A stretch of DNA of 64,000 nt from Akkermansia muciniphila (GCA_945900785.1 CAMDJM010000003.1:1-64000), one strand, 5' to 3'; positions 1 through 10,384 are shown, numbered from the stretch's first letter. Translations and numbers: made by a program. Notes: generated from the letters alone by a model not told the origin.

Positions 1-868
1 AATTGTCTCCCGTGCCTAGTCCCGTGCCGGGGACGAGATAAAACACGGTGCTCATCCCCGGCTTTTTGGAATAATCGGCCACGGTAACGGAATAGGTGAC
101 GGGGGCTCCGGCTCCGACCCAGGAATATTGTGGGGTGGTGGTGCGCAGCGTTTGCCGGTCGTATTGCCCATTCCCACTGGAAATCACATTCAGCCCGGCC
201 ACGGAGGGTTCAATCCTGATGGTGGGCGGCGGCGGCGGGGGCTCGGTGGATGGCAGGGCGATCAGTTTCACGTTATCAATCCAAAATATCTGGGTGCCTG
301 TCATGCCATCACCTCCACCGGACCATATTTTAAAATGAAAATCCCGCAGTTGATCCAGCTTGGGATTCAGCTGGTTGACGTTGACCGAGATTTTTCTCCA
401 TCCTGTAGTGCCCACCGGAGTTTGCACCGTGGCAAAGTAGTATTGGGACCAGTCGGTATGGGCGATGCCCACTTCCATATTCCCGTAATTTGCCCCCTGG
501 GCTACGGAGCTGGGATCGTATTTAATATCGAACTCCAATTTGGCATATTTCGTGCCGTCGACTGGCGTGGTATCCAACTGGCGGCGTGCCGACATTTGAT
601 TGTCGCCTCCCCGCGCCGCAAGATCATAGCCCACGGTTATTTTCAAAGCGCCCGAAGCGGGATCCCCGCCCGAATCCTCGGTCGCATCGTGATCATAGGT
701 TTGAGTGGCTCCGCCCCAAAATTTCACGGTTTTAATGGCTGCGGCAGGGTCAGTGAAATCATCGATCAGAATGTCGTCCGCAGCTACGAGAGGATGGACA
801 AAGGCGAGGGAAAGACCGCAGCACGCCAGAGGCAGCATGCGGTTCAGGGGAAGGGAGGTTGTTATCAT
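1..868 (-). CDS. Secreted beta-sandwich protein, 3' end outside the window
   Basis: The minus strand reads open from an ATG at 868 to the window edge, giving about 289 residues with no stop. Residues 1-25 form a signal peptide (MITTSLPLN, hydrophobic LACCGLSLAFV, then a VAA-type cleavage site). The next about 200 residues look like a carbohydrate-binding or jelly-roll domain (ILIDDFTDP at its start, FWIDNVKLI at its end). A proline run of six residues follows and begins a second beta-rich domain. Function is unknown; an extracellular glycan-binding protein or enzyme is likely. A competing long plus-strand frame here has no signal or domain and was rejected. Confidence 0.8.
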   Translation of the reverse strand, partial: MITTSLPLNRMLPLACCGLSLAFVHPLVAADDILIDDFTDPAAAIKTVKFWGGATQTYDHDATEDSGGDPASGALKITVGYDLAARGGDNQMSARRQLDTTPVDGTKYAKLEFDIKYDPSSVAQGANYGNMEVGIAHTDWSQYYFATVQTPVGTTGWRKISVNVNQLNPKLDQLRDFHFKIWSGGGDGMTGTQIFWIDNVKLIALPSTEPPPPPPTIRIEPSVAGLNVISSGNGQYDRQTLRTTTPQYSWVGAGAPVTYSVTVADYSKKPGMSTVFYLVPGTGLGTGDN

Positions 869-1072
869 GATTCAATGGGTAGGAGGGTTGTGTTATTGCG
901 GGGTGTGGATTCTACAGGTTCGGGGCAGGATTTGGTATGTTGTGCCGAAATCCATGAAGATGTCACGTCATTCCTTTTAATGACACGCTCATGCAGGCCG
1001 CACGACAACATTTTCCGCCCCCCGGAGGGCATTCTTTCTGCGGACTGCGGTTGTCGTGACCGCGGTCCAGAT

Positions 1073-1093
1073 GCCGGTCCGGACCGGACCGGC
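1073..1093. other. Perfect GC hairpin after the GNAT gene
   Basis: A 9-bp stem with a 3-base loop lies six bases beyond the stop codon of the acetyltransferase gene. There is no T run on either side, so it is not a classical intrinsic terminator. It may protect the 3' end of the mRNA. This is inference from position only. Confidence 0.4.
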
Positions 1094-1098
1094 TGGCC

Positions 1099-1704
1099 TC
1101 AGCCGAGCGGTTTCATCCAAAACCTCAGGGTTTTGGCAGAAGGGCTGGACCCGGTCGTTTCCTTCCAGGTGAACTGGGTGCTCAGGGTGGACTTTTTAAA
1201 CCCGCGCCTGGCCCAGAAGGAGTCGAGAGGGACATAGCCGGCGGGGCGTTCAGGATGATCGGCGGGCCGGTCCACGGCACAGAAGGTGGCGAGGGTGATG
1301 CCGGGGAGGCTCCGGGCGTAGCGCTCGCGTTCCTGGAAAAAAGCCACCCCGATGCCCCGGCCCCGGTAGGCGGGGAGCAGGACACTTTCACCAAAGTAAA
1401 AAACATGGTCCGGATCAATGCCTGCTGCGGGAAAGGGGGCTTTCACTTCTTCGGTTTCATCGCGCAGAGGGATGCCGGTGGAGATGCCGACGACCTGGCC
1501 CTGCGTGCTGGCGACAACGAAGAGACTGTCAGGATTTTTACTGTAGGTCAGGAGATAATCGCGCTCATAGGCGTCATCGCCGTCATACAGATAGGGCCAT
1601 TCGCGGAAAACCGAGATACGGAGCCGGGCGGCGTCCGGGATGAAGGGGGCGATGTCAGGGCCGGTGTGGCATTGGATCGTGATGGCAGAGGAGGCGTCCG
1701 GCAT
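1099..1704 (-). CDS. GNAT-family N-acetyltransferase
   Basis: 201 residues, the usual size for a single GNAT domain that transfers an acetyl group from acetyl-CoA to an amine. The acetyl-CoA pyrophosphate-binding motif A is visible as YRGRGIG near residue 114, preceded by the strand FYFGESVLL and followed by the helix FFQERERYA. A beta strand FVVASTQGQVVGIS near residue 62 matches the central sheet. The substrate cannot be told. The gene starts 29 bases after the stop of the ABC permease gene on the same strand and may be its last operon partner. Confidence 0.85.
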   Translation of the reverse strand: MPDASSAITIQCHTGPDIAPFIPDAARLRISVFREWPYLYDGDDAYERDYLLTYSKNPDSLFVVASTQGQVVGISTGIPLRDETEEVKAPFPAAGIDPDHVFYFGESVLLPAYRGRGIGVAFFQERERYARSLPGITLATFCAVDRPADHPERPAGYVPLDSFWARRGFKKSTLSTQFTWKETTGSSPSAKTLRFWMKPLG

Positions 1705-1733
1705 GGGGGAAAGGCAGGAAGGAAAGGGCTGAA

Positions 1734-3353
1734 TTAATCATCCGTCGACAGGGGCTGGGCCCGGATGATGCGGCGGAAGACCATATCCAGACCCCAGGAA
1801 AGGCAAGCCAGTCCCAGCACCCACCAGCCGAACCAACCATCCTTCATGGCAAAATAGGAAACGAAGCCCACGCCCACGGCGGTGCCCATGGACAGGACCA
1901 TGGTGATGCATCCCTGACCCATGCTTTTTCGGTCGGCCTGGGTTTCCGAGAAGGGCACACAGGAGCCGGTGAGGCCAGGCACCATGCCCGCGAGATGTCC
2001 GATCAGGAGGGCGGGGATCAGTAAAACCAACTGGCCCGTCCCGCGGTGGATGAACCCCATGAGCGCGATCCAAAGGAGGACCACCGGAGCAAATACAAAA
2101 AACATGGCGGCTTTCCGTGCGCCGTGAAACAGAGGAGCAGGCGAGCGCAGGGGCATAAACCGGAACAGCTCTGCGCCCCGGTATTCCTCGGAATAGCGGA
2201 GCAGGCTGACGGCAGTGAGGGGGATGGTGCCCAGAAAACCGGCAAGGAAACCACTCATCATGCCGGAGCCGTCATTCCGGCTGCCGATCAGGAAAATCAG
2301 GGGGTAAACTGCAAATTGAGCCACCTGGGGATAGACCCTCAATTTGACATCGCGGGCCCGGGTCAATTGCGCCGCCGCGAGCAGAAAGGCGGCGCGCTCC
2401 ACCGGATCCCGCAGCCACCAGCGCAGCCCGGGCCATTGCGTCAGGCGCTCTGTCCAGCGCTGGCCCCGGGCATTGGAGCGGCCCGGCGAGGCGGTGTGCT
2501 CATTCAAGGTCACCGCCACTTCCTCGTAGGATCCTGCCAGGCGGGAAAAAGCCAGCCACGCCAGCAGCGCAGTGACGCCGATGGCCAGGGCCGAGCCCAG
2601 GAGCAACTCCGGCGCAGGACTCAGGGAGACGACCATGGTATCCAGCGCCCCAAACCACGCGGGAGGCAAGGCCCTCAGCCACGGGCTGGTGGTCCAATTT
2701 CCCACATCCGATTGGCTGATCAGGCGCGGCACCAGTTGCCCGCCCAGCATGGCGGTCATGGCAATGACCACCTGGGAGGCCGTGATCAGGCTATTCAGCC
2801 GTTCCCTGCCAAAAAGCCGCAGGCAAAGGTGAAAGGCCAGAACCACCGCACTAACCACGAAGAGCGCCTCCAGCCCCAGGGTAAACAGGTGAACCGGCAG
2901 ATAACGCCATGAGCCTCCGTCACGCGACATGCCCAGGCAGAGAGCGACCCCATTCAGGGCCACTGCGAGCAGCCAGGCCTGGGTCAGCAGCACCCGCACC
3001 TTGGCCTGCAGGATGAAGGCGACCGGCACAGGCCGGTGCAGCAGGATGTCGGATTCCTGATCGTTGAACAGCAGGGTGCTGCAGGAGGCGGACAAGGTCA
3101 TCCCTATCATGACAAAGGTCATCGCATGCACCAGCGTGGCAAAAATCAGCGGCGGCAGGGAACGGCCGGTAAAAATCAGTATGGTGAAACCCAGCAAACC
3201 AAACACCAGAAGCGGCCCGCCTTTCCTGATGGTGATAGTGGCAGCGGAGGTTTTCCGGTTCCCGGAGGTCTGGCGGCCGCGCCAGAAAAGATCATTAAAC
3301 AGCTGGTAAAGCGCGGCCCGCTGGAGTTTGGCAGGGTCTGCGGGGGCTTTCAT
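1734..3353 (-). CDS. ABC-2-type transporter permease
   Basis: 539 residues with about twelve hydrophobic segments, for example LLVFGLLGFTILIFTG near residue 49 and AMFFVFAPVVLLWIALMGFI near residue 413. The N-terminal part is cytoplasmic and basic. No binding motif of another family is seen. The ATG overlaps the TGA of the upstream ATPase gene by four bases (ATGA), so the two are translationally coupled and very probably form one exporter. The substrate is unknown. The length is near that of large two-bundle permeases rather than the usual 250-400 residue ABC-2 subunit. Confidence 0.85.
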   Translation of the reverse strand: MKAPADPAKLQRAALYQLFNDLFWRGRQTSGNRKTSAATITIRKGGPLLVFGLLGFTILIFTGRSLPPLIFATLVHAMTFVMIGMTLSASCSTLLFNDQESDILLHRPVPVAFILQAKVRVLLTQAWLLAVALNGVALCLGMSRDGGSWRYLPVHLFTLGLEALFVVSAVVLAFHLCLRLFGRERLNSLITASQVVIAMTAMLGGQLVPRLISQSDVGNWTTSPWLRALPPAWFGALDTMVVSLSPAPELLLGSALAIGVTALLAWLAFSRLAGSYEEVAVTLNEHTASPGRSNARGQRWTERLTQWPGLRWWLRDPVERAAFLLAAAQLTRARDVKLRVYPQVAQFAVYPLIFLIGSRNDGSGMMSGFLAGFLGTIPLTAVSLLRYSEEYRGAELFRFMPLRSPAPLFHGARKAAMFFVFAPVVLLWIALMGFIHRGTGQLVLLIPALLIGHLAGMVPGLTGSCVPFSETQADRKSMGQGCITMVLSMGTAVGVGFVSYFAMKDGWFGWWVLGLACLSWGLDMVFRRIIRAQPLSTDD

Positions 3354-4120
3354 GCTTCAAAGGTTTTGGCAAAGGCTTCAGCCCGTTCCTTCAATTGACC
3401 GCCACCTGTCAGGCGGGTGAAGATTTCCTCCAGCGGGATGCCGCCATGGGCGGCGCAGAGGGCCTCGGGAGCGCCATCCAGCACAAGCCGGCCCTGATTG
3501 ATGATGACCACCCGGTCGCAGACGCGCTCCACCACATCCAGGATGTGGGAGCTGTAAACAATGGTGCGTCCCTGTCGGGCGAGGGTTTGGATGAGCGTTT
3601 TGAACCCCACCGCTGCATTGGCGTCCAGACCATCCAGCGGCTCATCGAAGAGGATCACGGGAGGATTGTGCAGGAGGGAGGAAATGATCACCACCTTGCG
3701 GCGCATGCCTTTGCTGTAGGCTCCGAGAAGCTTATCCGTGAGGGTGTCCCAGGTGAGTTCAAAGAACTGGATAAACTCCCGGATGCGGGCATCGGCGGTG
3801 CCCGTTTCCAAGCCATAGAGGGCGGCCACCATGCGGAGGTATTCCAAACCTGTCAGGGATTCATAAAGAGCTCCGCTTTCCGGGACGAATCCGACACTGC
3901 GCTTCACCGCGAGCGGATCCGTGAGGAGATCGTGACCGGCGATGACGGCGGTGCCGGAGGTCGGACGCAGCATGCCGGTTAGCATTTTCAGGGTGGTGGA
4001 CTTGCCCGCACCATTCGGCCCGAGAAATCCGACGATTTGCCCGCCCGGGATTTCAAGGCTCAGACGGTCCACGGCGGTGCTACCGGCAAAGACCTTGGTG
4101 AGTTCATGGAGGGAAATCAT
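3350..4120 (-). CDS. ABC transporter ATP-binding protein
   Basis: 256 residues from the ATG at 4120. That start follows an AAGGA box at a good distance; a longer frame reaches 4156 without such a box. Walker A is GPNGAGKST near residue 38, the signature helix is YSKGM, Walker B is VILFDEPLDGLD, and the switch histidine is in SSHIL. This is the layout of CcmA/NatA-type exporters. It energises the permease encoded directly downstream through a four-base overlap. The stop of the large LTD/CotH gene lies 57 bases upstream, so read-through transcription from that gene is possible. Confidence 0.93.
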   Translation of the reverse strand: MISLHELTKVFAGSTAVDRLSLEIPGGQIVGFLGPNGAGKSTTLKMLTGMLRPTSGTAVIAGHDLLTDPLAVKRSVGFVPESGALYESLTGLEYLRMVAALYGLETGTADARIREFIQFFELTWDTLTDKLLGAYSKGMRRKVVIISSLLHNPPVILFDEPLDGLDANAAVGFKTLIQTLARQGRTIVYSSHILDVVERVCDRVVIINQGRLVLDGAPEALCAAHGGIPLEEIFTRLTGGGQLKERAEAFAKTFEA

Positions 4121-4177
4121 GTCACATTCCTTAACAGACCTCCCGGGGGGACGCAAGGACCCGCGAAGGGGCCGGTG

Positions 4178-7100
4178 TCAGGGATAGCTGCGCGCCCAAA
4201 CCCGGGCGAAGCGGCGGTTGGTCCCCATGGGCATGGTGTCGCGCCAGGTGACTTCCTGCATGCCCTGGCGCAGGAGGACCGGAGTGCCCAATTGCACCGT
4301 GGCCGATTCCCAGAACGCCAGATTGCTGGTGAACTGCACGTCGTAAACCAGATCGATGGCATCCTGCCGGAGGGCAACGGTGGCTGTGGCATAAGTGTCA
4401 GGGCCGATGGTGGTGAATCCGGTCCTGACAACCGGGGCCGCCGGAGCGCGACGGGGATCCTGACCGAAGGCGTATTCGCCAAAATTGCTGAGACCATCCT
4501 GATCCGGATCTGCGTCCGGGCCGGCGATGGCGGGGTTTTCATTGCCATCCGGCAGGGTGACTTCTGCTTCTGTGAAGGACCGCCAACGCCAGCCGGGGAA
4601 AGTGTTGGAGAAATTGGCATCGCCAGTGCCTGGCGAGCCGGAAACGGCACCGCTGATGGCCCAGTGGGTGGGGAATCCATAACCGCTATAGGATGGAGCT
4701 GCATCCCGCACCACGAGGGTGCGCCCCCTGCCGTCCGTGACCGGATACCAGGTGTCGTTGTAGGAAAAATCGAGCACTACTTCACCGGAAGCATCCACCA
4801 GTTCGATGGCTTCCCCGCCGTTATCGAGGCTGCCAAGGAAAGGACCGGCGGGAGTAGCCACGCCCGGATAGCGGAGCTGGAATGCCGGAAGATGGGCCGC
4901 CACCAGGAGGCGGGCTCCGGCCGCCAGGGTGGTGCCGGCGGGAAAGGTGTATTCGATGCCTTTGGTGAAGCGGGCCCCGGCCAGATTCAACGGTGCGGTG
5001 CCGGTATTGAGCAGTTCGAGGTATTCAAAATCATCCGCCACCACACTGCTGATGGCGGCCGTTTCGCCAGGCGACGGATCGACCGGATGATAGTTGAGTT
5101 CCGTGATGCGGAGGAATTGCTGGGCCGGGGTGGGATTGGCAGCGGTGGTGAGGCTGGTCACGGGGTTATTCGCGCTGTCGCGCAGTTCCACCGTTTCCCC
5201 CCGGGAGGAGAGCTGGCCACGGTAGGGACCGACCACGAAACGGGCCTCCCCTTTTTTCGGGCTGGTGGTGCGCAGGCGGAAGGAAGCCTGGCGCGGGGAA
5301 ACGTAAAGAGAACCACCAGCGTTGATCACGGTGCCGCCTTTAAAGGTAAAGCCGACTCCGCCGCTCAGGCTCCAGCCACTGATGTCTGCCGCGAAAGCAT
5401 TCGGATTGGTCAATTGAAGATACTCTTCATTCTGCGTCGTGGAGCCGGCGGGGAAGGCCTCGTAGCTGCTGATCGTGATAGGCACTAACGCAGGCTGCGG
5501 CGCAGCGGGGATGCCGGCGCTTCTGGCATTGGTAATGCCGACGTTCACGGTGGAGGTGTGAGTAGTGAACAGGTGGGTGCGGCGCGGGGTGAGGAAAAGG
5601 TTTTTGAACTGGGTGATGGCATCCGGGAAAGTCTGATTGCCAAAGCCGTAGGGTCCACCATTCGAGGGGCGGCCCCAACGGGCCCGGTCCAGCACGGCGT
5701 CCGGGGTGATGCGGGCAACGTGGGCATCCAACATGGATTCGATGAGGGGATTCACGGTGCCCGGGGGCTGCAAATACCGGTCCATGATGCTGCGCATGCG
5801 CTGCAGCAGCATGGCCCGGGTTTCCGGCACGGAGATGATCGCGTCGTAAAACCGGTTATAAGTGCCTGGATTGTATTCCACGGCGCAGGCCTGATTCCCA
5901 TAGAGAGGATGGCTCTTGTTCCGGTCATTGGCGGCATGGATGACGGAATTAAAGGCCTGATTATCATCGTAGTAGAGCTGCCCCCAGGAGAGGTTGGTAT
6001 CGAAGGGGATGATGCGCCACTCCCCGGTGTTATCACTGTCGCGGTGAATCACCATATTGGCCCAGACGTCATCCCCTTCCTGGGTGATACGGGCCACGGC
6101 GAGGTAGTTGACCACCGCAGGAAGATCAATCTGGTCGAAGACGTTATTCCTCCGGATGGTGGCATTGGTGGAGGTGATGGCATTGACGAAGTTCTGCATG
6201 TCGGCGCTGCTCTCGGCGATCCGGGTTTGTTTTTCCCCGGCGGCACTGGCCATCTGGCCGACGCTGGCATACATGGCCCCATTGGGATCCAGGCCCATGT
6301 TATCCAGCAGCTCAAAGTCCTGGGTTTCCGTGTGGAAGGCGAGCTGCCAGAAGTTGCCATTGATCTGACAACGCACCGGAAAGTGCTCGGGACCGCCCGT
6401 GCCGGAAACGCGGTGCAGCCACATGCTGAGCATTTGGCGGCTGTAACTGGGATCCACGTATTCGGCGTTCAGCGCCAGCTCGCGCAGGCGGCTGCGGCCC
6501 GGTGCCCGGCGGAATTGGTGGTCGCCATTGAAGTCCACCCGGTGGGCGCGCTTGTTCAGGTTGCGGGTGGTGTCGCCTTTGATGCGGATGAAGACGTTAT
6601 CGTAAAGTTCGCCATCATGGAAAAAGGAGGCGCGCCCCCCCACGTTGTCCTGATCGATCACATGGCTATTGTTGTAGGCATAAGTGCCGGAAACAAAAAC
6701 GCGGTAGACGGGAAGCTGCGTAGGAATGGTATCCTGGGCCACGGTGCCATAATATTGGTCCCACCGGGTGGCATTCAGGTAGGGTGGGGAGGTGCCGTTT
6801 ACGGCGGTATTATCCGTCGCGATGATGCGCCACCGCAGCATCTGGCCCGCCATCAGGGTGGAAGTTGGAATGGCGGCGGTGTAGATGCCACCCACGCCAG
6901 GAGTCATCCCGATGAGCACTTCCGGGGTATACATGACCCGCCACGCCAGCTTGACCGGACTGACCGCGGCGAGCGGGCGGAGGCTGGGAGTGACTTTAAC
7001 ACTGATATTGATGTCAGGACTGCCCACGCCACCCGGCGGGCGGGGCGGCAGGGCCAGGCCACCCTCATAAGTCACATCCGTGATGAAAGGGCCGATGGTG

Positions 7101-8887
7101 GTGCGCACCGCAGTGTTGGCCGCTCCGGGGGTATTGGTGGTCAGGTAGTTTCCGGCGGGGTCACCGCTGACGGTTTCCAACGTGGTGAGGGACAGCAAGG
7201 CGGGATCCGCCGGGGCCTCCTTCAGCGCCTGGATCGCGAGGATATTGAGCCCGGTTTTTAAATTGGCATTGGCCGCAGGCACGTCCGTGCGGCGCAGGCG
7301 CCCGGGGTGGGAAGGCCCGGTGGCAATGCTGTTCCAGACAGGCTCCAGCGGCGCATGGTGGGAAGCCACCTGAACTCCATTCACCCAGGCAATGAACCCG
7401 GCGCTGGTGCGGGTGGTGAGGCGCAGGGTTTGCACCTGGGCGGGATTGGTCAGGGCAAAGGCGTAGCGCAAATAGACTCCGGCATTTCCCGCCAGGGCCG
7501 CCGTCAGATCCAGCCCGGCATCGGCGCTCTCCACGCCTGCGTCCACTCCCTGAAAAAGCCGCGCGATCTGCGGGGCGCTGAGGGCGGTATCGTAGAAGCG
7601 CACATCGTCCAGCAGGCCATTGAACTTTTGCCAGTAAGAATCGTGGGAGCGCCCCAGTTCGATCGCCTGGCTGGCAGGCCAGGACCATGCCGCGCTGTGG
7701 GTCACGGAGCCGCTGGGCACGCCATCAATGTAAAAGGCATCCGTGCCGCCCGCCGCCTGATCGTAGACGAAGGCCACGTGGTGCCATTGGTTATCGTCCA
7801 CCCGCGTGGTGGAGTAGAGGGGATCGCTGCCAAGGGGCTGGCTGAGGAGTTTGCCAGGATTGGGGTTGGCTGCGGCAGTCAGCGCGAGGACGGTCCCCTG
7901 GGTGGTGCGGCGGTCCCAGAGGATGGCGGCTTCCGATCCTCCTGCGGCGGTGGCGGTGGCTCCTGAGTTCATCCAAAAGCAAATGGTGCCGCTGGCCGCA
8001 TCGAAGTCAGGATGCGCCGGAATGGTGAGCTGGGAACTGCTGGCGGCAGCGGCGGCGGCGGCGAATTGCAGAGAGCCGGAGCGGACCATCGGCACGGTGG
8101 CCGTATCCTTGGACGATGGCATGAAAATGGTGGTATTGCTGGTGTTGAGCGCATGATGGGCCGCGCCGGAGCTGTCCTCCGTCAGGGTAGCCGCGCTGGC
8201 AGCGGCGAGCCGGAGCTTGAGATTGGCGGCGGCCAGGGGGGGCACTGTGCCGGTGGCCGCAACGCCTTGGATCCCACTGGTCCAGGTGCTGTCGGCAAAG
8301 GGCTCTGCGCCTCCCTGCCAGGACGTTCCAAGGAAAGCGCTGGACGGCACCTGCGCCAGCACTGGCCCATTGGCCGGCACCACCGTGGCCAGGGTATTCA
8401 CGGTTGGCCCGTAGGAGACGTCAGGCACCTGCTTGCGGTAGCCATCGAAAGCGGAAACCACCGTCACCACGCCCGCGCCGGCCTCTTTGGTAAGGGCGAG
8501 ATAGCGGCCTTCATTGGAGGAAATTTTGAAATTGGTGGCCATGCGCGGCTGGATGGCGGTGCCCGTATTATCCTGTCCGGAAACAGACTGGGCGGGCCGG
8601 CGGTCGCGCCCGGAGGCAAAAACGACGAGGCGTTTTCCCGCCCCGAGGGTCCAGCCAGGAAAGGGCCATTTGCGCAGCCGGGTGGCGTCATCCGTCAAAT
8701 ACCACCCGGTCAGAATCACGGGAGCGGCCGAGGTATTTTCGACCTCAATCCAGTCCTCATGCTCATTCACCTCATCGCGCAGACCGGAAACGTTATTGGC
8801 CAGGAATTCGGAAATCCGCAACTGCGCGAGGAGGGGCGTGCCCCAGGCAAGCATGGCAAAAAAGACACCTATTTGAATTCGACTCAT
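4178..8887 (-). CDS. Giant secreted LTD-LamG-CotH protein
   Basis: 1569 residues with a signal peptide (MSRIQIGVFFAMLAWGTPLLA). In order: a lamin-tail domain at about 22-150 (LRISEFLANN, DWIEVENTS), a LamG/concanavalin-like domain at about 220-450 (DVRFYDTALS), a CotH-like kinase domain at about 710-1010 with the acidic motif IPFDTNLSWG near 963, then two more lamin-tail domains at about 1120-1400 (YEAFPAGST, LRITELNYHP). A single thrombospondin-3/EF-like motif follows (DADPDQDGLSN), then a C-terminal beta domain. CotH proteins can phosphorylate secreted proteins in Bacillus; whether this one does is not known. An extracellular or surface location is likely. Confidence 0.85.
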   Translation of the reverse strand: MSRIQIGVFFAMLAWGTPLLAQLRISEFLANNVSGLRDEVNEHEDWIEVENTSAAPVILTGWYLTDDATRLRKWPFPGWTLGAGKRLVVFASGRDRRPAQSVSGQDNTGTAIQPRMATNFKISSNEGRYLALTKEAGAGVVTVVSAFDGYRKQVPDVSYGPTVNTLATVVPANGPVLAQVPSSAFLGTSWQGGAEPFADSTWTSGIQGVAATGTVPPLAAANLKLRLAAASAATLTEDSSGAAHHALNTSNTTIFMPSSKDTATVPMVRSGSLQFAAAAAAASSSQLTIPAHPDFDAASGTICFWMNSGATATAAGGSEAAILWDRRTTQGTVLALTAAANPNPGKLLSQPLGSDPLYSTTRVDDNQWHHVAFVYDQAAGGTDAFYIDGVPSGSVTHSAAWSWPASQAIELGRSHDSYWQKFNGLLDDVRFYDTALSAPQIARLFQGVDAGVESADAGLDLTAALAGNAGVYLRYAFALTNPAQVQTLRLTTRTSAGFIAWVNGVQVASHHAPLEPVWNSIATGPSHPGRLRRTDVPAANANLKTGLNILAIQALKEAPADPALLSLTTLETVSGDPAGNYLTTNTPGAANTAVRTTIGPFITDVTYEGGLALPPRPPGGVGSPDINISVKVTPSLRPLAAVSPVKLAWRVMYTPEVLIGMTPGVGGIYTAAIPTSTLMAGQMLRWRIIATDNTAVNGTSPPYLNATRWDQYYGTVAQDTIPTQLPVYRVFVSGTYAYNNSHVIDQDNVGGRASFFHDGELYDNVFIRIKGDTTRNLNKRAHRVDFNGDHQFRRAPGRSRLRELALNAEYVDPSYSRQMLSMWLHRVSGTGGPEHFPVRCQINGNFWQLAFHTETQDFELLDNMGLDPNGAMYASVGQMASAAGEKQTRIAESSADMQNFVNAITSTNATIRRNNVFDQIDLPAVVNYLAVARITQEGDDVWANMVIHRDSDNTGEWRIIPFDTNLSWGQLYYDDNQAFNSVIHAANDRNKSHPLYGNQACAVEYNPGTYNRFYDAIISVPETRAMLLQRMRSIMDRYLQPPGTVNPLIESMLDAHVARITPDAVLDRARWGRPSNGGPYGFGNQTFPDAITQFKNLFLTPRRTHLFTTHTSTVNVGITNARSAGIPAAPQPALVPITISSYEAFPAGSTTQNEEYLQLTNPNAFAADISGWSLSGGVGFTFKGGTVINAGGSLYVSPRQASFRLRTTSPKKGEARFVVGPYRGQLSSRGETVELRDSANNPVTSLTTAANPTPAQQFLRITELNYHPVDPSPGETAAISSVVADDFEYLELLNTGTAPLNLAGARFTKGIEYTFPAGTTLAAGARLLVAAHLPAFQLRYPGVATPAGPFLGSLDNGGEAIELVDASGEVVLDFSYNDTWYPVTDGRGRTLVVRDAAPSYSGYGFPTHWAISGAVSGSPGTGDANFSNTFPGWRWRSFTEAEVTLPDGNENPAIAGPDADPDQDGLSNFGEYAFGQDPRRAPAAPVVRTGFTTIGPDTYATATVALRQDAIDLVYDVQFTSNLAFWESATVQLGTPVLLRQGMQEVTWRDTMPMGTNRRFARVWARSYP

Positions 8888-9041
8888 GCCATCATCTTAG
8901 GTCCGGGGGGTGAAATTGAAATGAAAATGTGCAGCAGGCTTGGGGGATCCGCCACTATGGACCCCTGGATTGGCATAAAGGGAGCTTGACGTCAGGGGAG
9001 GGACTGGTTTTGATCCAAGGACCTTTGTCTGCGCTTTTTCC

Positions 9042-10292
9042 ATGAATCCGATCCATCTTTCCGTATCCGCAGCCCAGGAATCCGGGGCCCCGCTGCCGCC
9101 GAAACCACCCGGCCGCCTTGCCTCGCTGGATGCCTACCGGGGCCTGGCCATGGTGCTGATGGCCTCCGGCATGCTGGGACTGCCGAACCTCGCGGAACAT
9201 TTCCCGGATCAGCCGTTCTGGCAATGGGTGGGGTTTCATTGGGAACATGTGTCCTGGGCGGGCTGCTCGCTGCATGATCTGATCCAGCCTTCATTCACCT
9301 TTATGGTCGGGGTCGCCCTGCCCTTTTCCCTCGCAGGCCGGCTGGCGCAAAGCCAGAGCCCGGCTTCCCTTTGGCGGCATGTGCTCTGGCGCTCCCTCGT
9401 CCTGGTGCTGTTGGGGGTGGCCCTGCGCTCGGTCAACAAGCCCATCACCAACTGGACGTTTGAGGATACCCTGACGCAAATCGGACTCGGCTATCCCCTG
9501 CTTTATGCCATCTCCGGCTGGGGTAGGCGGGCCCCGTGGGCGGCCCTGGCTGTGATTTTGGCAGGCTACTGGACCGCCTTTGCCGCGTGGCCCTTGCCGC
9601 CGGCTGATTTTCCCTGGGAGGCGTATCAGGGAAAGGCGTGGTTCAGCGGGTTTCAGGCGCATTGGAATCAGAATAGCAATGTGGCCTGGGCCTTTGACCG
9701 TTGGTTTATGAACCTCTTCCCCCGGGTGGATCCCTTCACCGGAAATGGGGGAGGCTACTCCACCCTATCCTTTGTTCCCACTCTGGCAACCATGGTGCTG
9801 GGGCTGGTGGCAGGACGTTGGCTGAAGTCGGATCCACCTCCTGGGGAGGAAGAATTTTACGAGGCCAGCCCCTGGCGCATCATCGGCCTGCTGGTGCTGG
9901 CCGGGGCTTTGTGTCTGGTGGCCGGCTGGGGGCTGGACCGCCTCGGCTGGTGTCCTTCCGTGAAGCGCATTTGGACGCCGGCATGGACGCTGTTCAGCGG
10001 TGGCTGGTGTTTCCTCACCATGGCAGGCTTCTATCTGGTGGCCGATGTCTGGGGCGCAAAACGCCTCTTTTTTCCGCTGATCGTGGTGGGGATGAACTCC
10101 ATCGCCGCCTACGTGATGGCGGAACGGCTCGAAGGCTTTATCGGAGCCATGCTGCACACCCACTTCGGTTCCAAGCCGTTCCAGATCTTGGGGGAAACCT
10201 ACGGCGGACTGCTGCATGGCGGCACCGTGCTGGGGGTGCTCTGGCTGATTCTCTATTGGATGCACCGCCGGAAACTCTATCTGAAAGTCTGA
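9042..10292 (+). CDS. HGSNAT/DUF5009-like membrane acyltransferase
   Basis: 416 residues, polytopic, with about ten membrane segments. The N-terminus carries the family hallmark RLASLDAYRGLAMVLM, followed by HDLIQPSFTFMVGVALPFS. This is the layout of heparan-alpha-glucosaminide N-acetyltransferase relatives (DUF5009), which move acyl groups across the membrane onto amino sugars. In Verrucomicrobia such genes are common near glycan-degradation genes, but none is adjacent here. The upstream neighbour is divergent, with 154 bases between the starts. The exact substrate is inference only. Confidence 0.85.
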   Translation: MNPIHLSVSAAQESGAPLPPKPPGRLASLDAYRGLAMVLMASGMLGLPNLAEHFPDQPFWQWVGFHWEHVSWAGCSLHDLIQPSFTFMVGVALPFSLAGRLAQSQSPASLWRHVLWRSLVLVLLGVALRSVNKPITNWTFEDTLTQIGLGYPLLYAISGWGRRAPWAALAVILAGYWTAFAAWPLPPADFPWEAYQGKAWFSGFQAHWNQNSNVAWAFDRWFMNLFPRVDPFTGNGGGYSTLSFVPTLATMVLGLVAGRWLKSDPPPGEEEFYEASPWRIIGLLVLAGALCLVAGWGLDRLGWCPSVKRIWTPAWTLFSGGWCFLTMAGFYLVADVWGAKRLFFPLIVVGMNSIAAYVMAERLEGFIGAMLHTHFGSKPFQILGETYGGLLHGGTVLGVLWLILYWMHRRKLYLKV

Positions 10293-10384
10293 AGTCCGCC
10301 GCCCGGTCCGGGCCCCCACCAGGCTCCCACCACCGGAGTTCTGGCATAGCCTGTGCTTAACCTATCCTCCAGCCCGAAAATCCC

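Noticed and set aside
128-1237. 369-residue plus-strand frame
   Set aside because: It is antisense to a minus-strand gene with a clean signal peptide and to the end of the GNAT gene; its protein has no recognisable domain.
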